Below are positions 1 to 5,695 of a DNA stretch of 6,713 nucleotides, piece after piece. Location: positions 1 to 6,713 of the forward strand of contig JAWXTP010000147.1 in the NCBI GenBank assembly GCA_044433415.1. The letters are read 5' to 3'. Position 1 is the first letter of the stretch. The number at the start of each line of letters is the position of its first letter. The DNA comes from JAWXTP01 sp044433415 (GTDB taxonomy: Bacteria; Bacteroidota; Bacteroidia; Bacteroidales; Rikenellaceae). The notes under the pieces are model-generated. The model did no database searches. It was not told the origin of the DNA and saw nothing but the letters and a program-made list of their open reading frames with translations. The position numbers and the translations under genes were made by a program.

Positions 1-277
1 TTAAGGGTACAAAAATACTATACCCTAAGCTTAGCCATAGTAAAGAAATCATAAACACCTTTGATTTTACAGGGATACCTTTGCCATTTTTGTAGTTTTT
101 TATGTAGGTGCCAATGTATTTAGAGTTTACAAGTTTCTGGTGTAGACGAGGTGATGAATGAAGGTATAAGTTAGCACTAAGTAGTAGAAATGGTGTTGTT
201 GGTAGAATAGGGACGATAATGCCAATAATACCTAATATTAGGCTTATGGTGCCCGTAATTATTAAAAAAAATTTCAT
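1..277 (-). CDS. YbaN-family (DUF454) inner membrane protein, N-terminal 92 residues, cut by the window edge
   Basis: The minus strand is open from an ATG at 277-275 to the left edge without a stop. The product begins MKFFLIITGTISLILGIIG and carries the DUF454 signature at residues 16-30 (GIIGIIVPILPTTPF), followed by SSPR at 41-44 and a polar segment with YIGTYIKNYKNGKGIP. A second hydrophobic stretch starts near residue 75. This order (helix, PxLPTTPF, SSPR, basic loop, second helix) is that of E. coli YbaN, a small inner membrane protein of about 125 residues with no firmly assigned function, so roughly 30 residues are probably missing. The gene is divergent from ung and has its own consensus promoter at 360-391. 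No Shine-Dalgarno site is seen; the ATG is preceded by ctaaccataa. Family assignment is strong; function is not known. Confidence 0.88.
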   Translation of the reverse strand, partial: MKFFLIITGTISLILGIIGIIVPILPTTPFLLLSANLYLHSSPRLHQKLVNSKYIGTYIKNYKNGKGIPVKSKVFMISLLWLSLGYSIFVPL

Positions 278-306
278 TTATGGTTAGAAATTAAGAATAT
301 GTTTAG

Positions 307-349
307 GGAACTTTATAGAACTCCCTTAAGGAAAGTTCTATAAGTTTCC
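307..349 (-). repeat. Inverted repeat at the 5' end of the predicted ybaN-like transcript
   Basis: Arms 307-322 and 334-349 are complementary at 14 of 16 positions (mismatches at 311/345 and 312/344), around an 11-base loop. No T-tract follows on either strand, so it is not an intrinsic terminator. It begins a few bases after the expected start of the minus-strand transcript and would form a stem-loop at the mRNA 5' end, about 30 bases before the start codon. A role as a stabilising leader hairpin or as a DNA operator is inference. Confidence 0.6.
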
Positions 350-359
350 TCGTGAATGA

Positions 360-391
360 CAAAAGTAATAAAATTTTATGTAGTAAACAAA
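360..391 (-). promoter_or_regulatory. Bacteroidetes-type promoter for the ybaN-like gene
   Basis: On the minus strand, TTTG (391-388) is followed after exactly 20 bases by TACTTTTG (367-360), a full match to the Bacteroidetes TTTG / TAnnTTTG consensus. Transcription would start near 354, giving a leader of about 75 bases that contains the inverted repeat at 307-349. A second -7-like box, TACATTTG (395-388), overlaps the -33 element but has no upstream TTTG at the right distance. Confidence 0.65.
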
Positions 392-502
392 TGTAGAAAA
401 ATTCCATTGTGGTATAATACTTGTAAGTATATAGGCAGAGACAATTATTATATACATAATAGATTTCTTCATTTTTTTAAGTTTGGGTTAATAGTTTTCT
501 TT

Positions 503-544
503 TGGGTGGGGCAGTCGTGAGATTCCTCCACCCACCATTTTTTT
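503..544 (+). terminator. Rho-independent terminator without an upstream plus-strand gene
   Basis: A GC-rich stem pairs 503-511 (tgggtgggg) with 526-534 (ctccaccca plus one wobble) around a 14-base loop. Three bases follow, then seven T residues at 538-544, so it points rightward. The only gene to its left in this window runs the other way, so it has no obvious gene to terminate. A perfect -7 box, TAAGTTTG, lies at 478-485 without a matching -33; a very short RNA of about 50 bases from there is possible but speculative. The T-tract also supplies the -33 box of the ung promoter. Confidence 0.62.
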
Positions 545-573
545 GTAGGTGCTAGTTTTTTTCTGTACTTTTG
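542..573 (+). promoter_or_regulatory. Bacteroidetes-type promoter of ung
   Basis: TTTG at 542-545 and TACTTTTG at 566-573 are separated by exactly 20 bases, matching the Bacteroidetes -33/-7 consensus in full. The start would fall near 579, giving a leader of about 23 bases. The -33 box is the end of the T-tract of the preceding terminator. Confidence 0.7.
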
Positions 574-580
574 TATAAAT

Positions 581-602
581 TTTCAAATCAATTTCAAATC
601 AA
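581..602 (+). repeat. Tandem 11-base repeat forming the ung leader
   Basis: tttcaaatcaa occurs twice back to back (581-591 and 592-602). The last base of the second copy is the A of the ung start codon. The repeat makes up nearly the whole predicted leader. No Shine-Dalgarno sequence is present. Confidence 0.75.
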
Positions 603-1270
603 TGATAAATAACTGGAATATTTTTTTTGCTGAGGAGCAAGAAAAGCCTTATTACAAAGAATTACAACGAAAGTTAAAAGAAGAAAGAGATAACTATGAA
701 GTTTTTCCTGCTGAGTCAGAAGTTTTTACAGCTTTCAACTTATGTGCTCCTGAAGATGTGAAAGTCGTAATCATAGGTCAAGACCCTTATCATGATAACG
801 GTCAAGCTCACGGACTAGCATTTTCTGTGGCTAAAGGTATGAAGTTTCCACCTTCTCTAAGAAATATCTTTAATGAGTTACATGATGATTTAGGTAAAGA
901 TATTCCAGAACATGGAGACTTATCTCTTTGGGCTGAGCAAGGAGTCTTGCTTATCAATGCAACACTTACGGTGCGTGCACATGAAGCCAACTCACATAAA
1001 AGTATAGGATGGAGTAAATTTACAGATTCACTGATATCATATTTGAATACAAATTTTGAAGGAATAGTATATGTAGCGTGGGGAGCTTTTGCTTATAAGA
1101 AATGTGAAAAGGTGGATATGCAACGTAATCGTATGTTGGTCTCTTCTCACCCTTCACCTTTGTCGAATAAAAAGTTTTTTAAAGAATACCCACCTTTCAC
1201 AGGGTCAAAACCTTTCTCAAAGATTAATGCTCTACTTGAAGAGTTAGGGAAAGAAAAAATAGAATGGTAA
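602..1270 (+). CDS. ung: Uracil-DNA glycosylase, family 1
   Basis: This enzyme removes uracil from DNA as the first step of base excision repair in the cytoplasm. All family 1 landmarks are present in 222 residues, the normal length. The water-activating loop is GQDPYH at 59-64 (catalytic Asp61; Tyr63 excludes thymine). Phe74 is the expected stacking residue, and PPSLRNI at 83-89 is the Pro-rich loop. Asn119 in LLINATLTV reads the uracil edge. HPSPLS at 183-188 is the leucine intercalation loop with catalytic His183. GWSKFTD at 136-142 is also typical. The ATG at 602 directly follows a short leader with a consensus promoter, and no upstream in-frame start is needed. A hairpin follows the stop and the next gene is about 200 bases away with its own promoter, so ung looks monocistronic. 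Confidence 0.98.
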   Translation: MINNWNIFFAEEQEKPYYKELQRKLKEERDNYEVFPAESEVFTAFNLCAPEDVKVVIIGQDPYHDNGQAHGLAFSVAKGMKFPPSLRNIFNELHDDLGKDIPEHGDLSLWAEQGVLLINATLTVRAHEANSHKSIGWSKFTDSLISYLNTNFEGIVYVAWGAFAYKKCEKVDMQRNRMLVSSHPSPLSNKKFFKEYPPFTGSKPFSKINALLEELGKEKIEW

Positions 1271-1274
1271 GGTT

Positions 1275-1300
1275 AGAGGAGCTAGAGATAGCTCCTTTCT
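1275..1300 (+). terminator. Probable terminator after ung
   Basis: ggagcta (1278-1284) pairs perfectly with tagctcc (1289-1295) around a GAGA tetraloop of the stable GNRA type. The stem extends outward through 1275-1277 and 1296-1298 with one wobble. It starts five bases after the ung stop. The following T-tract is weak (tttct), so termination may be inefficient. Confidence 0.55.
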
Positions 1301-1341
1301 GCTACTTTATAAGTAAATATTTGTAAGATATTTAAGTTTTT

Positions 1342-1382
1342 TACCTAAAAATAGGTATTTATTAAAAAAAATTGTACCTTTG
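1342..1382 (+). promoter_or_regulatory. Candidate promoter and overlapping dyad upstream of the polyferredoxin operon
   Basis: TACCTTTG at 1375-1382 is a perfect -7 box, which would start transcription near 1389 with a leader of about 86 bases. At the expected -33 position (1351-1354) there is ATAG instead of TTTG. That position falls inside a dyad, tacctaaaaataggta (1342-1357), whose 6-base arms are perfectly complementary around AAAA. A poor -33 box covered by a symmetric site is a common layout for a promoter under a DNA-binding regulator. The -7 box and the dyad are seen directly; the regulatory role is inferred. Confidence 0.45.
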
Positions 1383-1474
1383 AATTGCGTAATTTTTATT
1401 TTTTATAATCATTTACCAATCTTCCCCTTATAGGGACTTAAATAAGATATCTAATCTACCTAAATATAACCAAT

Positions 1475-3034
1475 ATGAATAACTTAAAAAAACTTAGAGT
1501 GATTTTAGGAATAACATGTTTCACTTTGATAACCTTGTTATTTCTAGACTTTACTGGAACTATCCATGCTTGGCTTGGCTGGCTAGCAAAGATACAGTTC
1601 GTGGCGGCTGTAACAGCAGTGCATATTTTACCTGTAATTTTACTTATAGCAATTACACTTCTCTTAGGACGTGTATATTGTTCAGTGATTTGCCCGTTGG
1701 GTATCTTTCAGGATATTATCTCAAAAATTTCTTCTAAGCGTAAGAAGTTTAAATATAGATTCCGTTATTCTAAGGCGTTAACCTACCTTCGTGGAGCTGT
1801 TCTACTAGTTTTTATCTCTATGTTTATTATAGGTATAGGCTCTATAACAGCACTTTTAGAGCCTTATAGCATATATGGACGTATGGCATCTAACCTACTA
1901 GCACCTATATGGCAGTGGGGAAATAATGTGTTAGCTTATTTTGCTGAGCGCGCTGATAGTTATGCATTCTATACTTATGATGTATGGTTAAGAAGTTTAC
2001 CAACCTTTATTATTGCGGCATTATCTTTCGTAATTATCGTTATCCTTGCATGGAAGGGTGGTAGAACTTACTGTAATACTATCTGTCCTGTTGGTACTTT
2101 CTTAGGTTTCCTTGCTAAATATTCTCTTTATAAACCAAGAATAGACAAAGATAAATGTAATAGTTGTGGATTGTGTGAGATGAGCTGTAAATCCTCTTGT
2201 ATAGATTCTAAAAATAAAACTATAGACTATAGCCGTTGTGTTACTTGCTTTGATTGTACATTAAAATGTAAGAAAGATGCATTGCACTATGCTTTAAAAC
2301 CTAAAAATGAGAAAGTTGTAGTTTCAGATTCTGTAAAACCTGTCAAAGAAGCTACTAAAAAAAATGAAATGACAGAAAGCACTAGCAGACGTAATTTCCT
2401 AGCAACATCTTTGGTCTTAGGCTCAGCAGTGGTGAAAGCACAAGAGATGAAAACCGATGGTGGTTTAGCTGTTATTGTTGACAAGAAAGTCCCTAGTCGT
2501 GATTGTTATGTTGTTCCTGCGGGAGCTTTAAGTATAAGAAACTTTGCAACTAAATGTACTGGTTGTCAGCTTTGTGTTTCTGTATGCCCTAATCAGGTGT
2601 TACGTCCTTCTACAGACTTAAGTAGGTTAATGCAACCTGAGATGTCTTTTGAGAGAGGTTACTGCCGACCAGAATGTACTAAATGTAGTGATGTATGCCC
2701 AGCAGGAGCTATCACTCCTATCGCTAAAGACGAGAAAAGTTCTATTTCTATAGGTACAGCAACATGGATTAAGAAAAACTGTATCGTAGTATCTGAAGGT
2801 ATAAGTTGTGGCAACTGTGCTTCAAAATGCCCTACAGGAGCTATACAGATGATACCTTACAGTGGAGTTGCTGATGCAGAACCAAAAGGAGGGAAGGGTA
2901 AGTCTAAGCAACTTATGATACCTGTAGTTAACCTAGCGCGTTGCATTGGTTGTGGAGCTTGTGAATATGTATGTCCTTCAGCTCCTTTCAGTGCTATATA
3001 TGTGGAAGGTAAAAATCGCCATTCAAGAGTATAG
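1475..3034 (+). CDS. NapH-NapG-like polyferredoxin fusion: membrane ferredoxin plus exported four-cluster ferredoxin
   Basis: Predicted electron-transfer protein of 519 residues in two parts. Residues 1-297 resemble NapH: four membrane helices (about 7-26, 41-64, 104-126, 172-193), two cytoplasmic CxxxCP motifs (Cys69/73 in GRVYCSVICPLG and Cys200/204 in GRTYCNTICPVG) and two ferredoxin motifs (Cys228/231/234/238 and 255/258/261/265). Residues 299-519 resemble NapG. They begin MTESTSRRNFLATSLVLG, a twin-arginine signal with a possible cleavage site after Val-Lys-Ala (320-322), followed by four cysteine clusters (361/364/367/371, 397/401/404/408, 436/445/448/452, 490/493/496/500). In nitrate respiration, NapGH carries electrons from quinol across the membrane; here no nap genes are nearby. 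An A8 tract at 2357-2364 lies exactly at the junction (see findings). It is the first gene of the operon, 31 bases ahead of an Fe-S aldo/keto reductase, its likely electron partner. The architecture is secure; the role is inferred. Confidence 0.88.
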   Translation: MNNLKKLRVILGITCFTLITLLFLDFTGTIHAWLGWLAKIQFVAAVTAVHILPVILLIAITLLLGRVYCSVICPLGIFQDIISKISSKRKKFKYRFRYSKALTYLRGAVLLVFISMFIIGIGSITALLEPYSIYGRMASNLLAPIWQWGNNVLAYFAERADSYAFYTYDVWLRSLPTFIIAALSFVIIVILAWKGGRTYCNTICPVGTFLGFLAKYSLYKPRIDKDKCNSCGLCEMSCKSSCIDSKNKTIDYSRCVTCFDCTLKCKKDALHYALKPKNEKVVVSDSVKPVKEATKKNEMTESTSRRNFLATSLVLGSAVVKAQEMKTDGGLAVIVDKKVPSRDCYVVPAGALSIRNFATKCTGCQLCVSVCPNQVLRPSTDLSRLMQPEMSFERGYCRPECTKCSDVCPAGAITPIAKDEKSSISIGTATWIKKNCIVVSEGISCGNCASKCPTGAIQMIPYSGVADAEPKGGKGKSKQLMIPVVNLARCIGCGACEYVCPSAPFSAIYVEGKNRHSRV

Positions 3035-3065
3035 CTTTTATTTGTAAATCAGAGAATTGAATATT

Positions 3066-4457
3066 ATGAAACAAGATATAAATAGACGAGAGTTTTTAAA
3101 AATTGTAGGTATCAGTGCCGCTACTGTGGGTGTGGCATCTACATTAGGTTGTAAAAGTAAGGGCTTGGTATCTTCTGAGCGTGGAGGTACTTCACAAACA
3201 GAAGTTCCTAAAAACCAAATTACTTGTAAAAAAGTGCCAGGAACTTATGATGATTTGGCGTTATTAGCCTATGGTTGTATGCGTTGGCCTACTAAGGAAG
3301 GTGTACAAAAAGGTGAGAATGTAGTAGATCAAGATGCTGTTAATGAGCTTGTTGATTATGCTATAGAACATGGAGTTAATTATTTTGATACAGCGCCTAT
3401 CTATTGTCAAGGTTGGAGTGAGGAGGCTACAGGTAACTCTCTAAGTCGTTATCCTCGTGAGTCTTACTATATAGCTACAAAGATGTCAAATAAGACAAAA
3501 TTTGATTTTGAGTTTGGTGTTAACATGTATAAGAACTCCCTAAAGAAGCTACAGACAGATTATATAGATTATTATCTACTTCATAATGTAGGTAGTGATA
3601 TAGAATCTTTTAATGCACGTTTTATTGATAATGGTCTTTTGGATTATTTATTAGAGGAGCGTAAGGCAGGACGTATCCGTAAGCTAGGATGGTCTTTCCA
3701 TGGTGATGCGGCTGTGTTTGATCAAATTCTTGCTATGCATGATGAAGTACATTGGGATTTTGTACAGATACAGCTTAATTACTCAGACTGGCGTAATGCA
3801 GCATTTACTTTTATTGAGAATGTCAATGCCGAATATTTATACAATGAAATTGCTAAGAGAAATATCCCAGTGGCGGTCATGGAACCTCTTTTAGGAGGTA
3901 GGCTTTCTTCTGTTCCTGACCATGTTTTTAAACGCCTAAAAGAACGTGAGCCTGAGCAAAGTGTAGCTTCATGGGCTTTCCGCTTTGCAGGCTCTAAACC
4001 GCTTGTTTATACTGTTTTAAGTGGTATGGTTTATTTGGAGCATCTACAAGATAATATACGTACTTACTCACCTTTGAAGCCTTTGTCAGCTGAGGAGGAA
4101 GAGTTCCTTGATGAAACTGCAAACTTGTTAGTTCAGTATCCTACTGTGGCTTGTAATGACTGTAAATACTGTATGCCTTGTCCTTATGGCGTTGATATAC
4201 CAGCAATTTTGTTACACTATAATAAGTGTGTAAACGAGGGTAATATCTCTAATACGCGTCAAGATGAAAATTATAAAGAAGCACGTAGAGCTTACCTTGT
4301 AGGATATGATAGAGCAGTGCCTAAGTTACGTCAAGCTAAGAAATGTATAGGTTGTAACCAATGTACTCCTTACTGTCCTCAGCGTATAGATATACCTGCA
4401 CAACTTAGTAGAATTGATAGTTACATAGAAAAACTAAAACAAGAAATAGATTTCTAA
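3066..4457 (+). CDS. Tat-exported lipoprotein aldo/keto reductase with two C-terminal [4Fe-4S] motifs
   Basis: 463-residue oxidoreductase of the Fe-S aldo/keto reductase group (COG1453 type). The N-terminus has a Tat motif, NRREFLK (6-12), a hydrophobic stretch and a lipobox ending at Cys29 (STLGC), so export and lipid anchoring are predicted. The residues after Cys29 (KSKGL) lack the acidic lipoprotein export signal of Bacteroidetes, suggesting it faces the periplasm. The barrel keeps the whole catalytic tetrad: Asp108, Tyr113 (FDTAPIY), Lys139 (IATKMS) and His173 (YLLHNV). The C-terminus carries CNDCKYCMPCP (Cys363/366/369/372) and CIGCNQCTPYCP (Cys427/430/433/437). I chose the ATG at 3066; a TTG three codons upstream in frame is unlikely. 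It sits 31 bases after the polyferredoxin and 12 before the DUF1893 gene. Its substrate is unknown. An exported AKR would not meet soluble NAD(P)H, so reduction through its clusters by the polyferredoxin is the inferred mode. Confidence 0.92.
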   Translation: MKQDINRREFLKIVGISAATVGVASTLGCKSKGLVSSERGGTSQTEVPKNQITCKKVPGTYDDLALLAYGCMRWPTKEGVQKGENVVDQDAVNELVDYAIEHGVNYFDTAPIYCQGWSEEATGNSLSRYPRESYYIATKMSNKTKFDFEFGVNMYKNSLKKLQTDYIDYYLLHNVGSDIESFNARFIDNGLLDYLLEERKAGRIRKLGWSFHGDAAVFDQILAMHDEVHWDFVQIQLNYSDWRNAAFTFIENVNAEYLYNEIAKRNIPVAVMEPLLGGRLSSVPDHVFKRLKEREPEQSVASWAFRFAGSKPLVYTVLSGMVYLEHLQDNIRTYSPLKPLSAEEEEFLDETANLLVQYPTVACNDCKYCMPCPYGVDIPAILLHYNKCVNEGNISNTRQDENYKEARRAYLVGYDRAVPKLRQAKKCIGCNQCTPYCPQRIDIPAQLSRIDSYIEKLKQEIDF

Positions 4458-4469
4458 GAATATATTAAT

Positions 4470-4883
4470 ATGATAGAAGAATTAAAAGAAAAACTACACG
4501 AGGGAGGATATACTCTTGCCGTTGCTAAAAATCAGGATGTTAGGTTTTTTACAGGTCGAGGTATAAGTGATATTTATAATTTGTATATGGGTGATGCAGA
4601 GTTTCTTTGTGGTTCAACTATTGTAGATAAAATTATTGGTAAGGGAGCAGCCACAGTTATGATACTTGCGCAAGCAAAAGAGGTTTACACCGATGTTATA
4701 AGTGAAAATGCCCTAGACTTCTTCAAGAGATATGACGTTAAAGTAAGCTATGGTGAATTAGTACCTCACATTATCCGAAGAGATGGTAAGGGATGGTGTC
4801 CTGTAGAATTACTTTGTCGTGATATAGGTACTGTTGAAGAGTCTATAAATGCGATAACACAATTTTTAAATTCAAAAAAATAG
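4470..4883 (+). CDS. DUF1893 (TM1506-like) domain protein
   Basis: 137 residues forming a single DUF1893 domain, the family of Thermotoga TM1506, whose structure is related to the cytidine deaminase fold; no biochemical function is established. Family hallmarks visible are DKIIGKGAA at 53-61, EVYTDVISENAL at 71-82, SYGELVP at 93-99, RRDG at 103-106 and the invariant-looking CPxE at 110-113 (CPVE). The deaminase zinc motifs (HAE and PCxxC) are absent, so deaminase activity is not expected. There is no signal peptide or membrane segment, so it should be cytoplasmic. It starts 12 bases after the aldo/keto reductase and ends 4 bases before the membrane protein, so the genes are probably cotranscribed. 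How a cytoplasmic protein serves an exported redox pair is unclear; a role in cofactor or substrate supply is only a guess. Confidence 0.88.
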   Translation: MIEELKEKLHEGGYTLAVAKNQDVRFFTGRGISDIYNLYMGDAEFLCGSTIVDKIIGKGAATVMILAQAKEVYTDVISENALDFFKRYDVKVSYGELVPHIIRRDGKGWCPVELLCRDIGTVEESINAITQFLNSKK

Positions 4884-4887
4884 AGAT

Positions 4888-5397
4888 ATGCAAACTACAA
4901 CATTAAAGCTCTATTCGTTGAGCTACACTCAGTTAAAAACTTATTTACTAGCTTTAGGTTTTGTTGCAGGTAATATAGTTTTACCTCAAATTTGTCACCT
5001 AGTGCCACAGGGAGGATTTATTTTCCTACCTATCTATTTCTTTACGCTTCTAGCAGCTTATAAATACGGATGGAAAGTAGGACTTCTTACAGCGGTTCTT
5101 TCACCAGTATTAAATCACCTGCTTTTTGGTATGCCTCCTTTGGCGGTGTTGCCAGCTATACTTACAAAATCCTTATTATTAGTTGCAGCAGCTAGTCTAG
5201 CAGCACATTACTTTAAAACAGTTTCTTTACTTATTTTAGTTGGGGTAGTGCTATGTTACCAAATCCTAGGAAGTGCTGTTGAATGGGCTATTTTAGGGGA
5301 TTTTGGATTAGCAATACAAGACTTTAAATTAGGTATACCAGGTATGTTATTACAAGTCTTATGCGTGAATATGCTTATTAAAAAGCTAAATTTTTAA
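4888..5397 (+). CDS. ECF transporter S-component-like membrane protein
   Basis: 169 residues, almost entirely hydrophobic, with about six membrane helices (roughly 16-34, 44-58, 64-80, 86-106, 112-130, 148-165). This length and helix number are typical of substrate-binding S components of energy-coupling factor vitamin/cofactor transporters. Family-like segments are FLPIYFFTLLAAYKYGWK (46-63), with the aromatic-basic YKYGWK loop, and NHLLFGMPP (76-84). No EcfA ATPase or EcfT gene is in the window, so it would share an energising module encoded elsewhere or act alone. It is the last gene of the operon, 4 bases after DUF1893, and a strong terminator follows. The substrate cannot be read from the sequence. 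Context would allow a cofactor or precursor used by the redox proteins, which is inference. The general transporter class is fairly secure; the exact family is less so. Confidence 0.72.
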   Translation: MQTTTLKLYSLSYTQLKTYLLALGFVAGNIVLPQICHLVPQGGFIFLPIYFFTLLAAYKYGWKVGLLTAVLSPVLNHLLFGMPPLAVLPAILTKSLLLVAAASLAAHYFKTVSLLILVGVVLCYQILGSAVEWAILGDFGLAIQDFKLGIPGMLLQVLCVNMLIKKLNF

Positions 5398-5423
5398 GGT
5401 AAATAAAAAAGGTAAATAAAAAA
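5398..5423 (+). repeat. Tandem 13-base repeat after the operon
   Basis: ggtaaataaaaaa is repeated exactly at 5398-5410 and 5411-5423, starting right after the stop codon. The A-run of the second copy is also the outer left arm of the terminator. It looks like a local slippage duplication, and the first copy cannot add to the hairpin. Confidence 0.8.
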
Positions 5424-5464
5424 GGAAATTCGAGGAATATTTAATTCCAGAATTTCCTTTTTTT
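5418..5464 (+). terminator. Strong rho-independent terminator closing the operon, probably bidirectional
   Basis: Fourteen perfect base pairs join 5418-5431 (aaaaaaggaaattc) with 5450-5463. An inner 5-base stem, ggaat (5434-5438) with attcc (5444-5448), continues past a small asymmetric internal loop. Seven T residues (5458-5464) form the tail. The A-run on the left arm gives a T-tract on the other strand, so it could stop transcription in both directions. It lies 20 bases after the ECF-S stop codon. Confidence 0.9.
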
Positions 5465-5695
5465 AGTGAATTAGTGATGGATATAATAATTTTATAGAAA
5501 TAAATTAAATTTAGATGAATTTTATATAATTTTCTTCTTATTTTCACGTTAGAATAAAAAGAAGAAAGTTAAAAATATGTTAAAGTTGTATTAATATTAC
5601 TAAATTAATTGTTTTTTTATGAAGATTTAATTCCATGGTTAACAAAGATTTAAATAGAATATAAATTTGTAAAAAATAAAAAAAGTAAAAAAAAA
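5465..5695. other. AT-rich intergenic stretch with no gene seen
   Basis: I see no credible reading frame or RNA gene here. The only clear structure is an imperfect inverted repeat, 5528-5539 with 5559-5570 (tttcttctt core, one wobble), around a 19-base loop. With such base composition this may be chance. TAAATTTG at 5662-5669 matches a -7 box but has no TTTG upstream at the right distance. Confidence 0.5.

Noticed and set aside
413..418. TATAAT as a classical sigma-70 -10 box
   Set aside because: There is no -35 box at the right distance, and Bacteroidetes use a different primary promoter consensus; such a hexamer is expected by chance in AT-rich DNA.
808..990. Minus-strand open frame inside ung
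   Set aside because: It is antisense to conserved ung motifs and shows no protein-like features.
1516..1737. Plus-strand open frame in another frame within the polyferredoxin gene
   Set aside because: It overlaps the conserved first helices and CxxxCP motif of the real frame.
2287..2484. Minus-strand open frame across the NapH/NapG junction
   Set aside because: It is a shadow of the real gene, with no promoter and no recognisable domain.
1475..3034. Nitrate-reductase (nap) operon
   Set aside because: The NapH- and NapG-like parts are present, but no NapA, NapB, NapC or NapD is in the window, and the partner gene is an aldo/keto reductase.
3057..3065. TTG start for the aldo/keto reductase, adding three residues
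   Set aside because: The ATG at 3066 gives a normal-length Tat n-region, and nothing supports the rarer TTG.
3700..3894. Plus-strand open frame within the aldo/keto reductase gene
   Set aside because: It is in the wrong frame over a conserved barrel region.
5528..5570. Imperfect hairpin as a second terminator
   Set aside because: There is no T-tract after it and it is almost all A/T, so it is likely chance or weak structure.
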